Assembly: GCA_032158295.1 (NCBI GenBank)
Contig: CM063244.1
Span: 4,654,510 to 4,718,509, forward strand
Source of the DNA: Pycnopodia helianthoides
Lineage: Eukaryota; Echinodermata; Asteroidea; Forcipulatida; Asteriidae
DNA length: 64,000 bases
Reading direction: 5' to 3'
Shown here: positions 11,477 to 23,275 of the stretch, piece by piece
Layout of the letters: each line of letters begins with the position of its first letter
How positions within the stretch are numbered: the stretch's first letter is position 1
Notes under the pieces: generated by a model
Databases searched by the model: none
Told to the model about the DNA's origin: nothing
Seen by the model: the letters and a program-made list of their open reading frames with translations, nothing else
Made by a program: the position numbers and the translations under genes

Positions 11477-11760
11477 ATTAAACCAACTTGGCCACCAGCT
11501 CACATGTGATTGTGATCGCTAGGTTAGAGTTGGAATCTATGCATTTATTGGTTTAACTTTTACCCTTTTTTCTTCTCCCCAGCCTTTACGCCAAGGGAAC
11601 CAATTAGCGCACTTTCGCAGGAAATAAATTAACATAAAATGTAATTTGTATTATTAACAAACCTGACACTCGGTCAAATAATGTATACATATTTTTCAAC
11701 AATCGCCTGCTGATTGGCTCCCTGTGAAAGGCTGGGTGAAAGGTGCTCAAGTTGGTTAAT
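11477..11760. mobile_element. Possible short TIR element
   Basis: The left end ATTAAACCAACTTGGCCACC and the reverse complement of the right end ATTAACCAACTTGAGCACC are alike over about 18 bp, 284 bp apart. There is no coding capacity. I saw only one copy, so the call is tentative. Confidence 0.4.
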
Positions 11761-11906
11761 GCATTCCCAATGCACTATCGATCACTGACGTCTTGTGTCA
11801 AGACTAAACGCACCCGAGAACCATGCACGGTCTCCGCTATGTCCCGATGAGGTCCCCTCGGTGCCCACAATCTTTTGCCCTTGGGACACTTTCGGACTCC
11901 CTATAT

Positions 11907-12307
11907 GGGTGCACCCCACCAGATGGGGGTAAATAGAGCGTCGGCCTCGTTATTTTTGTGTAGGCCCTGAAAATATTCTATATAAACAGATTTGAGAGCC
12001 CCAAAAATATGTTTAAGTGTAAATAGTTTGCCCAATTGTGACCTGGGGGTTGTTGACTTCCAACTTGAGGTATTTAGGATGACACAGGTTCTGATTTAAA
12101 TGGTCCTATTTGCTGAGAGGTGTAGGGAAATTTTTCAAGATTGATGCTCGGACGTTTTAAAAATTGTTGGGGTGTTTTTATTTGGAGGGAGAATAACGGG
12201 CCCATATCAAATTATGCAGCGACTCAAAGTTCAAGAGTCAATTAATAATTTTCCCTATACTGTAAAAAGCTGTATGCTATGGGAGTTTATTTAGTAGGTT
12301 GCACCCC
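11907..12307. mobile_element. Possible GGGTGCACC-end MITE
   Basis: The left end GGGTGCACCCCAC and right end GTAGGTTGCACCCC resemble the better preserved elements at 14,288-14,767 and 34,521-34,997. The TTTATTTAGT next to the right end is also shared. Interior similarity is weak, so family membership is probable rather than certain. Confidence 0.45.
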
Positions 12308-12813
12308 TATTAATTATTATCTGAAGACTAACCCGAATGAAAGTGTGTTAATACTTACCTAGTCACCCTTATCCCGTTTTTCTTGGTTGATCTTGAACAT
12401 CACGCTGCACGTCTTCAGAAGATGAAGAATTCTATTCTTCCACTTATCTTCAATTATTAAATTCATATAAAAAATATAAAAATCACCGTAATAAACGCCA
12501 TCTTGTTCATTAGGGCAGATTTTTTCGAACCCTAGTTGCAGTCTTCGACTTGGTCATGTGCATACACCCCGTGTGGTTATTAAGCACACGAATAAGCAAT
12601 ATTGACCAATGATGGTGCCATACTAACATGAAAGTGATTAATCAATGCGACGAAATAAACAAATTAGTGACTGTATTATTAAATAGTTTTCAATATGAGA
12701 GCCACATAACAGGACAGTACAATAGCAGATAATAAGACACTTAACGCACAGGCATGGTGAAGAATAAAGGAATGGACAAGAGAAAATCGCTTCTTTAAGA
12801 TACAATAGTCTTG

Positions 12814-13164
12814 TTAAAAGGACATTAAAGAATTGGTAAGAAGAGAACTTGTAAAATATACTTTTTGATCACAGATTTACATAAAACTTACACGGTCTAA
12901 TGATGATGATAGTAGAAAACATCCCTTGAAATATTTTTGTCTGAAATGCCATATTTGATGAGAAATGAATAAAATAATTTTCCGATTGAAGTTTTCGCTC
13001 AGTGAGCGTTTTATTCATTGTTGAATCTATATGATTTCATGCAAATGTGTAATCGGGTTTTCACTATTTTCTCGTGACCCAGATGGCCGATCGATCTCAA
13101 ACTTCTACAGGTTTGTCAGTTTATGCATATGGTGGATTACATAAAAAGCCAGCAACTTTTTTAA
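12814..13164 (+). mobile_element. TTAA MITE family 'ACATTACAGAATTGG', copy a
   Basis: The left end TTAAAAGGACATTAAAGAATTGG matches the family left end after small changes. The interior landmarks ACTTACACGGTCTAATGATG, GCTCAGTGAGCGTTTTATTC and TTCTCGTGACCCAGATGGCC are shared with copies at 41,620-41,981, 49,883-50,262 and 58,264-58,659. The right end is worn: the terminal repeat is lost and only a TTAA remains near 13,161. Confidence 0.8.
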
Positions 13165-13562
13165 TTTTCTGCTTTGTGGCCCACAAGGAGTATCAGATGT
13201 ATAAAGTTGTGAGGCAGATAAATAATGCACTTGTCTTAAACAAACTTGGACCCTCCATTCCGACCTCGTCCAGGTCTTGGATGAGACAGGTCCATGGTGC
13301 CAAGCGAATAGTTATTGTAGTTACAAAGGGATACTTGTGAACGTTAGGTGGCAGCATAGGCTTACCAGGTAAATTTCCATTGTTAACGTATATCTGAGCA
13401 TGCGCACACTTCCTGGTCAGTCTCCTGCCACCTAGCGTCCCCAAAAGTCTCCAATGTAAAGCACATTTTAAGCAGTTGCAGCGATTCCAGTTGTATTTAT
13501 TCATTATGTTTTCTTGATAAGTTTCGCTATATAAGAGAAAACAGAATTAAGGGGTAAGATAC

Positions 13563-13689
13563 CTTTGATGCTTGTCTTGTTTTGAAGTTTTGCGATTTCT
13601 TGGCATTGTTTGTTCAACTCCTTCATCTTCCTGTCAACTTTAAAGTAATCAGCAAACGCAAAAAATGCTTTGCATAGTCTCTTTTTAAC
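13563..13689 (-). CDS. Possible exon of an unrecognised minus-strand gene
   Basis: The minus strand is open and lysine-rich: VKKRLCKAFFAFADYFKVDR, then an amphipathic helix ending NKTSIK. It could start after TTGAAG at 13,690 and end at a GTATCT donor at 13,562. Without that donor the frame runs on to a stop near 13,504. It is on the same strand as the better supported candidate exon at 15,373-15,516 and could belong to the same gene, with two MITEs in the intron between. I do not recognise the product, and the acceptor is weak. Confidence 0.2.
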
Positions 13690-13762
13690 CTTCAAAAAGC
13701 TGGAGTCCTTTTTGGCAGAATCCTATAGAGGAATTGATCATGATAACAGTTCAAACGGCACT

Positions 13763-14131
13763 TTAAAGGGACACGTTGCCTTGGATTGTGCGCTTTGGGC
13801 TGATAAAAAGCGTTTGTTATAAAATGAATAACGGTTGGAAAGATGTTTTATAAATGAAATTTAATGATCCACACAAATATGCCTCGAAATTGTGTGGATT
13901 TTCTTTTACATGTGAAGTTACGCAGTCCGCCATTTTGTAGAAACAAAGTTTTGACTCAACAAAATTGTGGACCGTGCTAGTTCACGAAGTAAAAGATCAA
14001 CCAGACAACGTCGAGGTATTTCATGTGTTGATCATTATTTTCTAATTTTTTAGACATCTTTCCAACCATATTAATTTCATAACAAACGCTTTTTATAGCC
14101 CAAAGCGCCAAATGCGAAGGCAACGTTACAA
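13763..14131. mobile_element. MITE with CACGTTGCCTTGGATTG ends
   Basis: A left TTAAAGGGACACGTTGCCTT is mirrored on the right by GCGAAGGCAACGTTAC. The inverted similarity extends inward: GCGCTTTGGGCTGATAAAAA on the left against TTTTTATAGCCCAAAGCGCC on the right, followed by the AAACGCTTTT/AAAAGCGTTT pairing and the GGAAAGATGT/ACATCTTTCC pairing. The left flank is TTAA; the right target copy is lost. A single CACGAAGTA motif lies at the centre. Confidence 0.8.
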
Positions 14132-14287
14132 CACTACACACTTCGGCAACTTCAGGTTTCACCCCACTTCTCAACTAAACAATTCCGAACACATTCTTCA
14201 TGTAATTGTGTTATGATCCATAAGGTCTGTTCAAAGATTAGGTTACACAAGTTTGAGACAAGTAATGGAGACGCCATGTTTAATTAA

Positions 14288-14767
14288 GGGTGCACCACAC
14301 TAAATAGGCCAAAAATCATGCGCCAAGCTGATTATCATAAATGTAAAACCACAGTTACTTTTGTATTTTTAACGTTTTGGGGATCATGCGATTAATAGAT
14401 TGTGTAATCATAAAAATCTATCACAACCTGGGGGTTCTGTGTTTTAACTTTTGAAGGGATGTGATAAATTTAGGCTTTAAAGTTGGTCCTTTTTAGCTTG
14501 GGAATTGGAGGAGTGCCTCATGAAAACTGGCAGCAAGTCGGTTTTGGAAAAGCACATTTTCGGGGGTGTATTTTTCTTGGACAATTGGAAAAAATTCCAA
14601 ACGGCGGACTTGTCAAAAATTGAAAAGGAATCTGAAGTTTTGTTGTCTGGAAATATATTTTACTGGTTTTCAAGAGGCTGGGAGACTTTAAATATTGATT
14701 CGGTGATTTTGAATATTTAGCATTCAGCATTGGTTGCTTAGAGAGTTAATTTAGTGAGGTGCACCCT
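14288..14767. mobile_element. GGGTGCACC-end MITE, copy 1
   Basis: The left end GGGTGCACCACACTAAATAG pairs with the right end TTAATTTAGTGAGGTGCACCC. A relative at 34,521-34,997 shares both ends and interior words in opposite orientation, such as AAAGCACATTTTCGGGG against CCCCGGAAAAGTGTGCTTT. It is about 480 bp long. The open frames here on both strands are not conserved between copies. Confidence 0.8.
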
Positions 14768-16224
14768 CAAGGGTAATACATCGCCCTCTGTTGGCGGTTG
14801 TAAACACATTCTGAAAACATTCTAAACATTCTGTTTGTCATCTTTAATACTTTCTTTTCTTCTTCTCCGAGATAACGTTTCTAATTTCCCTGGACAATCT
14901 TCCTAGATTTTCTAAAAGACCCCGTGCATGTGACGTCATAGGCCCAAACAGCACCCTCACTGAGTTTTTTTTTAACAAACCCAACAAAACAGACAACCTT
15001 CCCGACGAAATAAAACAATCCCTTTTTCCGTTTTTAAAAACTCTAAAACTACGATGCCGCCTCCATAGTTTTGTTGAAACCTGTTTCATCCCACTGCAGC
15101 CTTCAGGTTCACTCTAACATTGCAAACACGTTCAGACAACAATTTATGTTCTTTCACAAGATGAAATTAAAACATCACACAAACCTGTGGTGTTATTTTT
15201 GTTGTTGCCCTATAGCCATATATTTTTCTCATGACACTCTGACTGCGTGCCAATTTCCATGCCTGTATCATCAAAGGCACAATCCCCCTAATTGTTTCCC
15301 TTATCTACTCCACTGAGTACAAACAGTCGGGAAACAATTCAAGCCTGAGATTATAAGCGTTATTGAACTTACATTTTCGTAATTATAGAATGGCCGTATT
15401 ATAACCGCTATGGTTTTTAAGTCAGATTGATTCGATCCTTGTATTTTAGCGAATCCCTGAAGAACATATTTCTCGTCAAAGGTGACGTTGCGACGACTTG
15501 AGCAATCCATCTGTATCTGAAATTTAAAAAGTGACAATTTCTCATTTAACGCTGCATTTTAATGCCTTCCGTCCTGTTTAGTAAGTTTACGTAGCTCCTT
15601 GAAAATGCGCTTTGCTAGTCCACTGAAAAACAGAATTATATCAAGAATCTTTGGCTTGGCACTCATGATGATTCAAGGAATATTGCCTGTGTTTATGACA
15701 AAGTTTAACAAGACGAGTTACCATCACAAATCGTATTGGCGAGTACATTCGAAGTAGGAAATGGGAGAAGGGGGAATTGTGAGGACTTGGGCTATCAGGG
15801 CGTTGTAGTATATAAAGGAGGATCCGAAAGGATTTGGGGCCTCTGCTTTAAGAGGATTTAGAAGGAATTCGGCCACTGGGTTATTTTTACGCAAGATGAT
15901 TTGGGCTGTATGCAACTTGGCCAAAATGGGATTCAGATGGATATGTGCTGTTGGGGGATGGGAATATAATGATGAAGCCTGTCATAGGAGGATTTAGAAG
16001 GACTTAGGCCCTTTGAGCTTTTAACTCTCTACTTCTGGAGGATTTAGAAAAATCTTTGCTGCCAGAAATTCCACCTCCATTGCAATATACAACTTTAAAA
16101 TAATATCAACAGAATAAGTTCATCATCATCATCTTCGTGTACTTTGCTGAAACCTCGTCTGCAGTCCACTTAGATTTGTCAACTATGTAAGCAACAAGAT
16201 GCAGACAAAACTCAAGGCATACAA
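14768..16224. other. Mostly unrecognised interval with one candidate exon
   Basis: Apart from the possible exon at 15,373-15,516 I see no gene here. A minus-strand frame at 14,844-15,089 lacks usable splice signals. The stretch 15,720-16,080 has several short repeats of the type GAGGATTTAGAAGGA. Confidence 0.4.
15373..15516 (-). CDS. Candidate internal exon, 48 codons, unrecognised protein
   Basis: On the minus strand a pyrimidine-rich tract ending TTTTAAATTTCAG precedes the exon, and GTAAGTT follows it directly at 15,372. Both are strong splice signals. The 144-bp exon is open and in phase 0 at both ends. It reads IQMDCSSRRNVTFDEKYVLQ at the start and AVIIRPFYNYEN at the end. I do not recognise the family. 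The mixed hydrophobic and polar composition looks like a soluble or extracellular domain. It could still be chance: no neighbouring exon with matching phase is secure. Confidence 0.35.
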
Positions 16225-16679
16225 TTTTTACTTTATTTCATACAACATCCAACAGTGCAGTCGCCAATTAAAGGATGGAAAAAGGTTTTATAAAAATTTA
16301 AACATTAAAACATTTAAAAATGTACACATGTACTAAAATAATTTTAAAAAAATAATAATAATTAAGCACACACAATGGTACAAGGCAAGCAGACAAATAA
16401 AGCAATATAAAATAGAAATACACTAGACCCAGACTAGGATGACTAGATAGGTGAGGGGATGGGCTAAAATTCTTGATTAATTTGAACTTTGAAGGCTGAG
16501 ATTGTCTGATGAAATATGTCTATAGCAGGGTTGGCTGGGGTGATGGAATTAAACAGTGAAGTGAGACGGTGTATGAAGCCCTCTGTTGTGGCATTGACCC
16601 TATTTTTAGGGACAATAAACATACCTGGGTGACGGAGGTTAGGACGGGGGACCTTAAGGGGAAATAAAGACCAAATCAA
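16225..16679 (-). pseudogene. LINE 3' end remnant, minus strand
   Basis: The minus strand of 16,464-16,679 reads NLRHPGMFIVPKNRVNATTE and then GFIHRLTSLFNSI. This resembles the C-terminal tail of LINE ORF2 proteins, where a basic VPxxR stretch is followed by an FxxRxxxLFNSL box. AT-rich sequence downstream includes an AATAAA near 16,235 on the minus strand, suitable as a 3' UTR. It is a short 5'-truncated piece. Confidence 0.5.
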
Positions 16680-16707
16680 ACTTCAGGAAAATGTAGAAAT
16701 AACACAT

Positions 16708-18207
16708 TTAAAAAGGAAAACTAAATCCTTTTACTAAAGACAGGTTTGAAATTGGGCGAGAGTTCTTCTTGTCGGTGCAGTCCAATGATTCGTTCTTGAT
16801 AACTGGAGTGATCAGAGCAGTTTTGAAGCTGTCAGGAAATTCACCGGAAGCAAGGGACATGTTAATCAGTCGTGTTATGGGCCCTACTAACGTGTTGTTC
16901 AGGTTCTTTACCATAGCTGTCGGTATAATTCTGTCCATTCATCTGAAAAAACTATTTCTTGTGGAGTACCTCAGGGTTCTGTTTTGGGTCCTCTTCTTTT
17001 TATTATTTATCTTAATGATATCTGTAACACATCCGAAATTATATCATTTTGTTTTTTGCCGATGATACAAGTTTAGTATACAGCCACAGAAATGTAGATA
17101 CAGCTATTCTTAACCTTAACGCTGAAATGGTAAAAAATAAGTACGTGGCTTGTTGCTAATAAATTGTGTATTAATCTACTCAAAACAAATTAAATGATAT
17201 TTTGTCCAAGACAACGTAAATATATCCAATCTGAGTCTTTAATCTTAAATGGAACTGACCTACAAAGAGTAACTAAATTCCTTGGTATAAGAATTGATGA
17301 AAATTTGTCTTGGAAAAGTCATATATTCATGATGTTGCGAGTAAAATATCAAAGAATATAGGTATAATTAATCGTCTAAAGAAATGTTCACCCAGCCATG
17401 TCTTATTAATTCTATATAATTGTTTTGTTCTTCTCTATTTAAGTTACTCAATTCTTACTTGGGGTGGTTTACCTACACAATGTAATAGGCTTCTTACTTT
17501 ACAAAAGCGAGCTGTTAGGATAATTTGTAACGCTGGTTTTCTTGATCATACTGCTGCATTATTTTGTAATCTTAAATTGTTAAAATGTAATGATCTTTAT
17601 CATTTGAAGTTAGGTAAATTTATGTACAAGTACATGAGTAATCCTTGTTTTAGCTCATTCTTTACTCTAACTACAAGCATTCATTCATACAAAACTCGAA
17701 GCACTTCAAAGAAAAATCTTTTTGTTTCTCGCAACCGAACCTCAATGTACAAAAACAGCCTTGTTCAACGTGGTGTTACATACTGGAATAATTTGGATGG
17801 TTCTGTTAATAAATCTGCAATCACTCTACCTATATTTTCAAAAAAACTAAAACAATTACTACTCAGTGCATATATATTCATTATAATTATTTCATGACTT
17901 TGATAGTATGAGTCAATTCAACGATGGCTTGCTTTTTGGTATATTGTTGGTACACCTACATTTGTTCGTCTGTCCTTGTAGTCCCTTGTCTTTGTTAGTC
18001 TTGTGCAGTGTTAGTCTGTCAATAGGTTAGGGTACAAAAGCCAAGGCTTCACCCAATCCCAGTTTTGCCCTTCTGACTTAATTTTGGCTACTGTTTATAA
18101 CTGTCATTCACTATTAATATTTATGAAACACTAATGATGTATTATATCATGTGAGGGCAATACCGAAATAAATGTTTATTGAACTGAATTGAACTGAATT
18201 GAATTGA
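16708..18207 (+). mobile_element. LINE copy with inverted 5' part
   Basis: Bases 16,938 down to 16,708 (minus strand) encode the start of a LINE RT: IPTAMVKN, INMSLASGEFPDSFKTALIT, then PVIKNESLD and RPISNLS. From 16,936 the plus strand continues a LINE RT at a later point: HSSEKTISCGVPQGSVLGPL, then FADDTSLV after a shift, KFLGIRIDENLSWKSHI, and C-terminal sequence to 17,895. A 3' UTR follows to 18,207 with a tail of TTGAACTGAA-type repeats after AATAAA. The head-to-head junction overlaps by about three bases, as expected of twin-priming 5' inversion. Frameshifts near 17,040 and 17,330 show that it is dead. Confidence 0.7.
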
Positions 18208-18900
18208 AAACGTTCACACACAGGATTTTAGTTCATAGGGAACAGCAACGTGACTGTGCAGAAATGCAGCTTCATACAAAAAGGAGGATGAATAAAATGA
18301 TATAAAAAACGTTCATAACACAAGAGGGGGCTCTAATAGAATGTTCTAGTGCAACATCACTGCTAGAATGGTTCCCTGCACTTTTGAGCGTCTGCTATGT
18401 TGTGCATAATATTGGAATGAAATGTTGTTTTATTTACTATGTATTGTGTGTGCGTGAGTATTATTGACTACGAATCTCCGTGTGAATGGGATGCGGGGTC
18501 AAAGATACATCTGACTTTCAAGGCCGGTATTTGGCGTTATTTACGAGCCTCGAAGCGTGACGTCAGATGTTCAGGCTACCTCACAGCTCGAGTTTTTGCC
18601 AACAAATGTTTGAAGATTTTTGGAAGCCATAAATGCAAAGCAAAAACAGATTTGTGACAATGTTACACAAATATTCAAAAATAGTGTTGATTCTGTTGGA
18701 AACAAAGTAACCAATTATGGGATAGATTTTTGTATAACTGAAAGTTTGCAGAAATGATGAATCTGGTCACAACATCAGCTGTTATATCATAACACGATTG
18801 AATGTTTGCTAATATTCGGCCGCATACGTATGCGAATGTATTTTGTACGGAGCCCCTAAAAGGACAGATACAAACAATTTAAAAGGTAATCAAATTATAT
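18208..18900. other. Unrecognised AT-rich stretch
   Basis: No exon, RNA gene or clear repeat is seen here. The piece 18,770-18,890 resembles sequence near the left edge of the window only in short words. Confidence 0.4.
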
Positions 18901-18907
18901 ATATAAT

Positions 18908-19085
18908 GATTTCGTTCCCCCGAAATATTTTTTGCGTTCCCTCAAAGTAGTATTTTTTTCTCTCGAAATATAATTTAGTTCCCTCGAAATAATGTTATTT
19001 CGTGGGAACAAAAGTAATATTTCGAGGGAACGCTATAATACATTTTTTCGAGAGGAAGAAATTATATTTCGGGGGAACGAAATAT
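18908..19085. repeat. Imperfect palindrome of CGTTCCCTCGAAATA motifs
   Basis: The motif CGTTCCCYCGAAAT occurs about four times in one orientation (18,912-18,990) and about four times inverted (19,000-19,083). The two halves form an imperfect hairpin. The outer ends TTCGTTCCCCCGAAATAT and ATATTTCGGGGGAACGAA pair best. It lies exactly at the left edge of the second segmental duplication copy. Confidence 0.75.
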
Positions 19086-19625
19086 TTAATTGTTTTTTCT
19101 TTTTTTTTCGTTTTCAATATTTGTTTTACCTGTCCCTTTGTAGGGTAAGTTTATGTTTTTGTTTCTTATATAAAAGTTGCATTAGTCGTGCTCTCACGAT
19201 ATCAACAAAAAATATAAGACAACGTTATTCGACTAATTACTTGGCCGGACCCTTTCTGATTTGATTTTGAATATTTAAACAGCAAACAGTTTATCCATTA
19301 ATAGTGTTCCGACTTCAACCCATCAACAGAATTCCCCGTTGTGCTCTAGTGTACGTTTTTGTCCCTAATACGAACACCTGTGTCTGTGAAGTTTGGCTCA
19401 CACAATGATTCCATTCTAATAATATTGTCAACGGCAACGAGGTGATCAAAAAGAAAGTCTAATCTATTCGTGGTATTGCGTGCAAAACTTGTCTTTCGAG
19501 GGGAAACCCCACGTTATTTTTACTCCAGTGGTTTATGCCCTGTTTTGTTATTGACTTGAATTCGCTAACAATGAACTTCATAGGTATCTAGCTGTTCGCT
19601 TACAATGTGTAGCTCAGTGTGACTA

Positions 19626-19885
19626 TAGCCGTGTTCGCACTGGACTTAATTTGGGCAAACTAACCGAGCCAATGGGTAACTTACCCATTTCAAGTCCAGT
19701 GCGAACAGCCCGGGTAACTTTCCTCACAGGTAACTTACCCACGCCGGTTAGTTTACCCATGGTCTCGGCAATTCTACCCGCGTCAATTAAATCCAAGTGC
19801 GGACGGTGGGAAGATTAACCCATCGGAATGTTACCCGGCGTCATGGTAAAGTTACCCAAAATGTTTATCCAGTGCGAGCACGGCT
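19626..19885. mobile_element. 260-bp MITE with TA target duplication
   Basis: The left end TAGCCGTGTTCGCACTGGAC pairs with the right end TCCAGTGCGAGCACGGCT. TA flanks both sides (19,624-19,625 and 19,886-19,887). The matching place in copy 1 (about 1,260) reads GTGACTATGTGAGTCTAGG without the insert, a natural empty site. The interior contains several self-complementary GGGTAACTTACCC words. A TA duplication suggests mobilisation by a Tc1/mariner-like or similar TA-specific transposase (inference). Confidence 0.9.
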
Positions 19886-20598
19886 TACATGAGTCTAGGC
19901 CTATGCGCATTGCTTTGTATGAGTAGTCCTTTATGCGTATCCAGACAGTATCTGCAAATAGCATGTCTGTGTAAAATTATTAAACCAACTGGGGCAAGAA
20001 GGGACAGACAACAAATTTTAGGATAATAGAAATTGAATTTTACCTTAAACTGTCCTAAAGGTTACTTTTATGTTCAGCTTCTAGTGAAAATTCAAGGGTT
20101 TTTGACAGTTTTTAGATACTGAAACTTTACTTTAAAAAGTTTAATTTAGTGTTTCGTTTTTCCCCATTATTTGGGGGCATGATGGGACGCATTCACCGTA
20201 TCAATGATGAGTCAAAGAAATATTAAAGTGGCACATTAAATATAACTATGGATAACATCAGGACAAATCATGAGCCAAGATGATGAACAAATTGTATGAC
20301 CATTACCAAAACTATCAGTTCTAAGTGTGATAAGTAAATAAATAAAAAATATTATAATATTCAGAAATAGTTTACACCATGGGGTATTTTTTAAAACAAA
20401 TCTGTATACAGTTGTGTTTAAAACAATTAAACTTGTCCCATTTTACCCCAACCGCTCATAATTTATAATAAGTTGTTGACAAAAAATGACTCATTTTACC
20501 CCACTCAAATGACTTCTTGTGTAAAACGGGACAGATCCAAAAAAGTTTCCAGATATAAAATATGTCTGCGCTCAGTCAGTCTGTGTTGTACGGAACTT

Positions 20599-20935
20599 TT
20601 AAAGGAACATAGGTGAACAATTAAATCTGAAAAAAAATCTTCGTTGAACAAAGATTTTCTTCGTTCCAACGAGCAAAAATCTTCGTATGTCTCTGGCAGC
20701 ACTCGTGTGCGCACGGGCCTGTTAATTTCGAACGCAGATTTGATTCCTTCAAATGAAGATTTTGAAAACCTGCGCGCGCATGTGTGCTGCCATAGACGCC
20801 ATTTTTGACGACGCGGAGGCACGCTATAGCAGTTACGTCACTACAGTCTGCACGCTAGCAGCCAGCAGCGTTCTCAACAGATTATTTTCGTTCGAAGATT
20901 TTTCCCCGATTTTTGTTTCACCTATGTCTCTTTAA
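20599..20935. mobile_element. TTAA MITE with ACATAGGTGAAC ends
   Basis: Ends are TTAAAGGAACATAGGTGAAC on the left and GTTTCACCTATGTCTCTTTAA on the right, each bounded by TTAA. The inverted similarity continues inward around AAAATCTTCGTTGAACAAAG and TTCGTTCGAAGATTTTT. Length is 337 bp. Copy 1 has a similar left end at 1,930 but a different interior. Confidence 0.85.
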
Positions 20936-21612
20936 AAGCTAAGTAGTGTTGCTTTTAGCCGATTATGATATCATTTCTGAATAGTATGCTCTCTTACGTG
21001 CTGTTTTTAGGTGACATACACGTATTATTCTGAACCGTGACAATTTGACAAAAGACATTTGTTTGCCGCCACTCAAGCTAGAAGAAAAAGAAAAGGGTTA
21101 AAGGGCGCCCGCGAGACAGACTTTATAATATGGACGAAACTATTTTGCTGAAAGGGGGTTTGCCAGAAATGTTTTGGTGTATTTTGAAACACATTGAATA
21201 TGAAGCAATGTCCCTTCTAGCCCCGTGTCCCATCTCCCCCCCCCCCCGTACCCTATGGTACTAAACGCGGTAATGGGAAATGCTTGTTTCAATGTTAAAA
21301 TGGCTACACATGGAATTGTGGAGAACTGTGTTTGCAGGCTCTGGTGTTGATACCTTCCGGAGGTTGTCTCTTGTGATGAGTGTGTACTCAACATTTACAC
21401 AGAAAAAGATGACACCCCGAATCAGTAAATTAGTCTTCACTTGTCGACTGTTTATTCTCTATGTATGTTTTTGATATGTTTTTTATCTCCGGCCAAGTTC
21501 ACTATTTTGTAACGTGTATTCACCATGGCTGTTGCCATTAGTGCCCGTGCTCGTCTGTTGGTGTTTTTACATCTGCTTTTTATCATAAATAAGTCACAAC
21601 TGGTTCAAATCT

Positions 21613-22560
21613 TTGCTGATGCTGAGACTGTCAGAAATTAGTATTTTGTCTTCAGATCAGTATATGTGTCTCACTAATTTTGTTGTGCCAATCACACCCT
21701 GTCATGGGGTAACATTACAGCTGTGCCGTATTGGATTTAATTTCTCAAAAGTTCCATTAGTCAAATGGTTCAAACATGGCCAAAATACTGTAGTTATTCC
21801 TGGTCATGACCCTCCACATGATATAACAATATTTATGGATATTTCTGTTAACCCAGGCCCTCGTATTGGATGCACTAGCAATGACGAGTTGCTTTTTATG
21901 CATACAGAAAATTCGCATTCTAACATGTCTAGTAATACAACTATAATGTATTTCCGTAGTCAGCTTGTTAACATCCATAAGACTTTTTATCACTCCATTC
22001 AGCCTGGATTGTTTTCGATTCTGAAAGCAAATGGAATTTTTCGGTTCAGGGGTAATAGAGCGGGTCATTGTATCTATAAGTGTAAAATTCATGTTCACAT
22101 TGGTCACCGGCCTGATTATGTTCATAATAGGTTAGCTTTGGAAAACCGCACTCCTGTCCTTAAACACATTGTTGTAAATCCTGCCGATTCATCTGATGAT
22201 CTATTAAAACTTTTTTTTGCTTAAACACTAGATCTCTTAAAAATAAAACAGCTGATTTTGTTTCTTATGCTATTAATAGTAAGGCTGATTTGTTTGCCCT
22301 TAAAGAGACTTGGTTTACAGATATGGATGTTGCCCACAAGGTTAAAGCAACTCCACCTGGTTTTAGATTGCTAGATCATCCCCAGAAAAACCGTGCGGGG
22401 GAGGCACTGCTTTGTTGTTTCGTGATCATTTGAATGTCAAGAAAAGTGCTGGGGATGAATTAGATTCATTTGAGTTCTCAAAATGGTCTGTAGGGATTAA
22501 TTCGTTTAAATTACGACATGTAACCGCGCAATATAAATTTTAAATATTATTATTATTATA
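21613..22560 (+). pseudogene. LINE 5' fragment: ORF2 N-terminus and endonuclease start
   Basis: An open frame at 21,613-22,224 contains DISVNPGP, the common DxxxNPGP box ahead of LINE endonucleases. After a frameshift near 22,225 the sequence reads LNTRSLKNKTADFV, then SKADLFALKETWFTDMDVAH, PPGFRLLDHP and RAGGGTALLF. This is the N-terminal half of an APE-type endonuclease. It stops around FKLRHV near 22,540, and no RT follows. It is a 3'-truncated piece within the 2-kb DNA that interrupts the second duplicated block. Confidence 0.8.
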
Positions 22561-23275
22561 TTATGTCCATATGTTTATGACATGTATGTACTAAATAGAT
22601 GTCCACAAGATTGTTGTATTATTCCCTTGGCTAAAAATAATTCCACAGGGTCATATCCATACTTCAATCAAGTAAAGCCCTAAGGTGGCATTTTCAAATA
22701 CATTGTATTGTTCCTATTGATTTACATTAAAAACAATAGAATTAATCCGTGCACCAGTCAATGAGTTTATTAATACATGTGCGTGTACATAAATTGAGTG
22801 TTAGAACTCAACCAACACTTTCTGGTCACTATCTGTACAGCGAGGGGCTGATACTAGTGTCCTTCCAGATTCTATTGCGTTATAAAAGAAGTATAATAGT
22901 TTACAACTTCAAACTGTCATAGCAGCAGGAGTGTTTACATGTACACAGCTATCCCTATAAAAACTACATCAACAAGACATCTCGACCTGCCAGATACACG
23001 AGGATTATCTGATCATCGAAGGTTTGCTACATCTATGGATATTATCAAATGAAATGCACATGTTTTACCGATCGAAAGAGAAAACATCCAGTAGCTACAA
23101 AGTATTGTAAACCCCCATTATTACAAAGAAACAATATAAAGTCACTTACACGATTCCAAATAGATAACATTCTTTACGTTCGTGGCTCTGGGCTGAAAAC
23201 TTGGGTTTCGTTAATGGCGAGGCCTTGACGAAGAGAGCTAACTCAACAAGAGGGCGCCCTTTCCGAATACTGAAA
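22561..23275. other. Remainder of the block-2 insertion, unrecognised
   Basis: This stretch separates the LINE fragment from the point where similarity to copy 1 resumes. I see no coding frame, RNA gene or convincing inverted repeat. Confidence 0.4.

Noticed and set aside
14844..15089. 81-codon minus-strand frame near the candidate exon
   Set aside because: No acceptor or donor at suitable places, and no recognisable domain.
20505..20935. Overlapping open frames on both strands
   Set aside because: They fall within a TTAA MITE with self-complementary halves; the frames mirror each other and are not coding.
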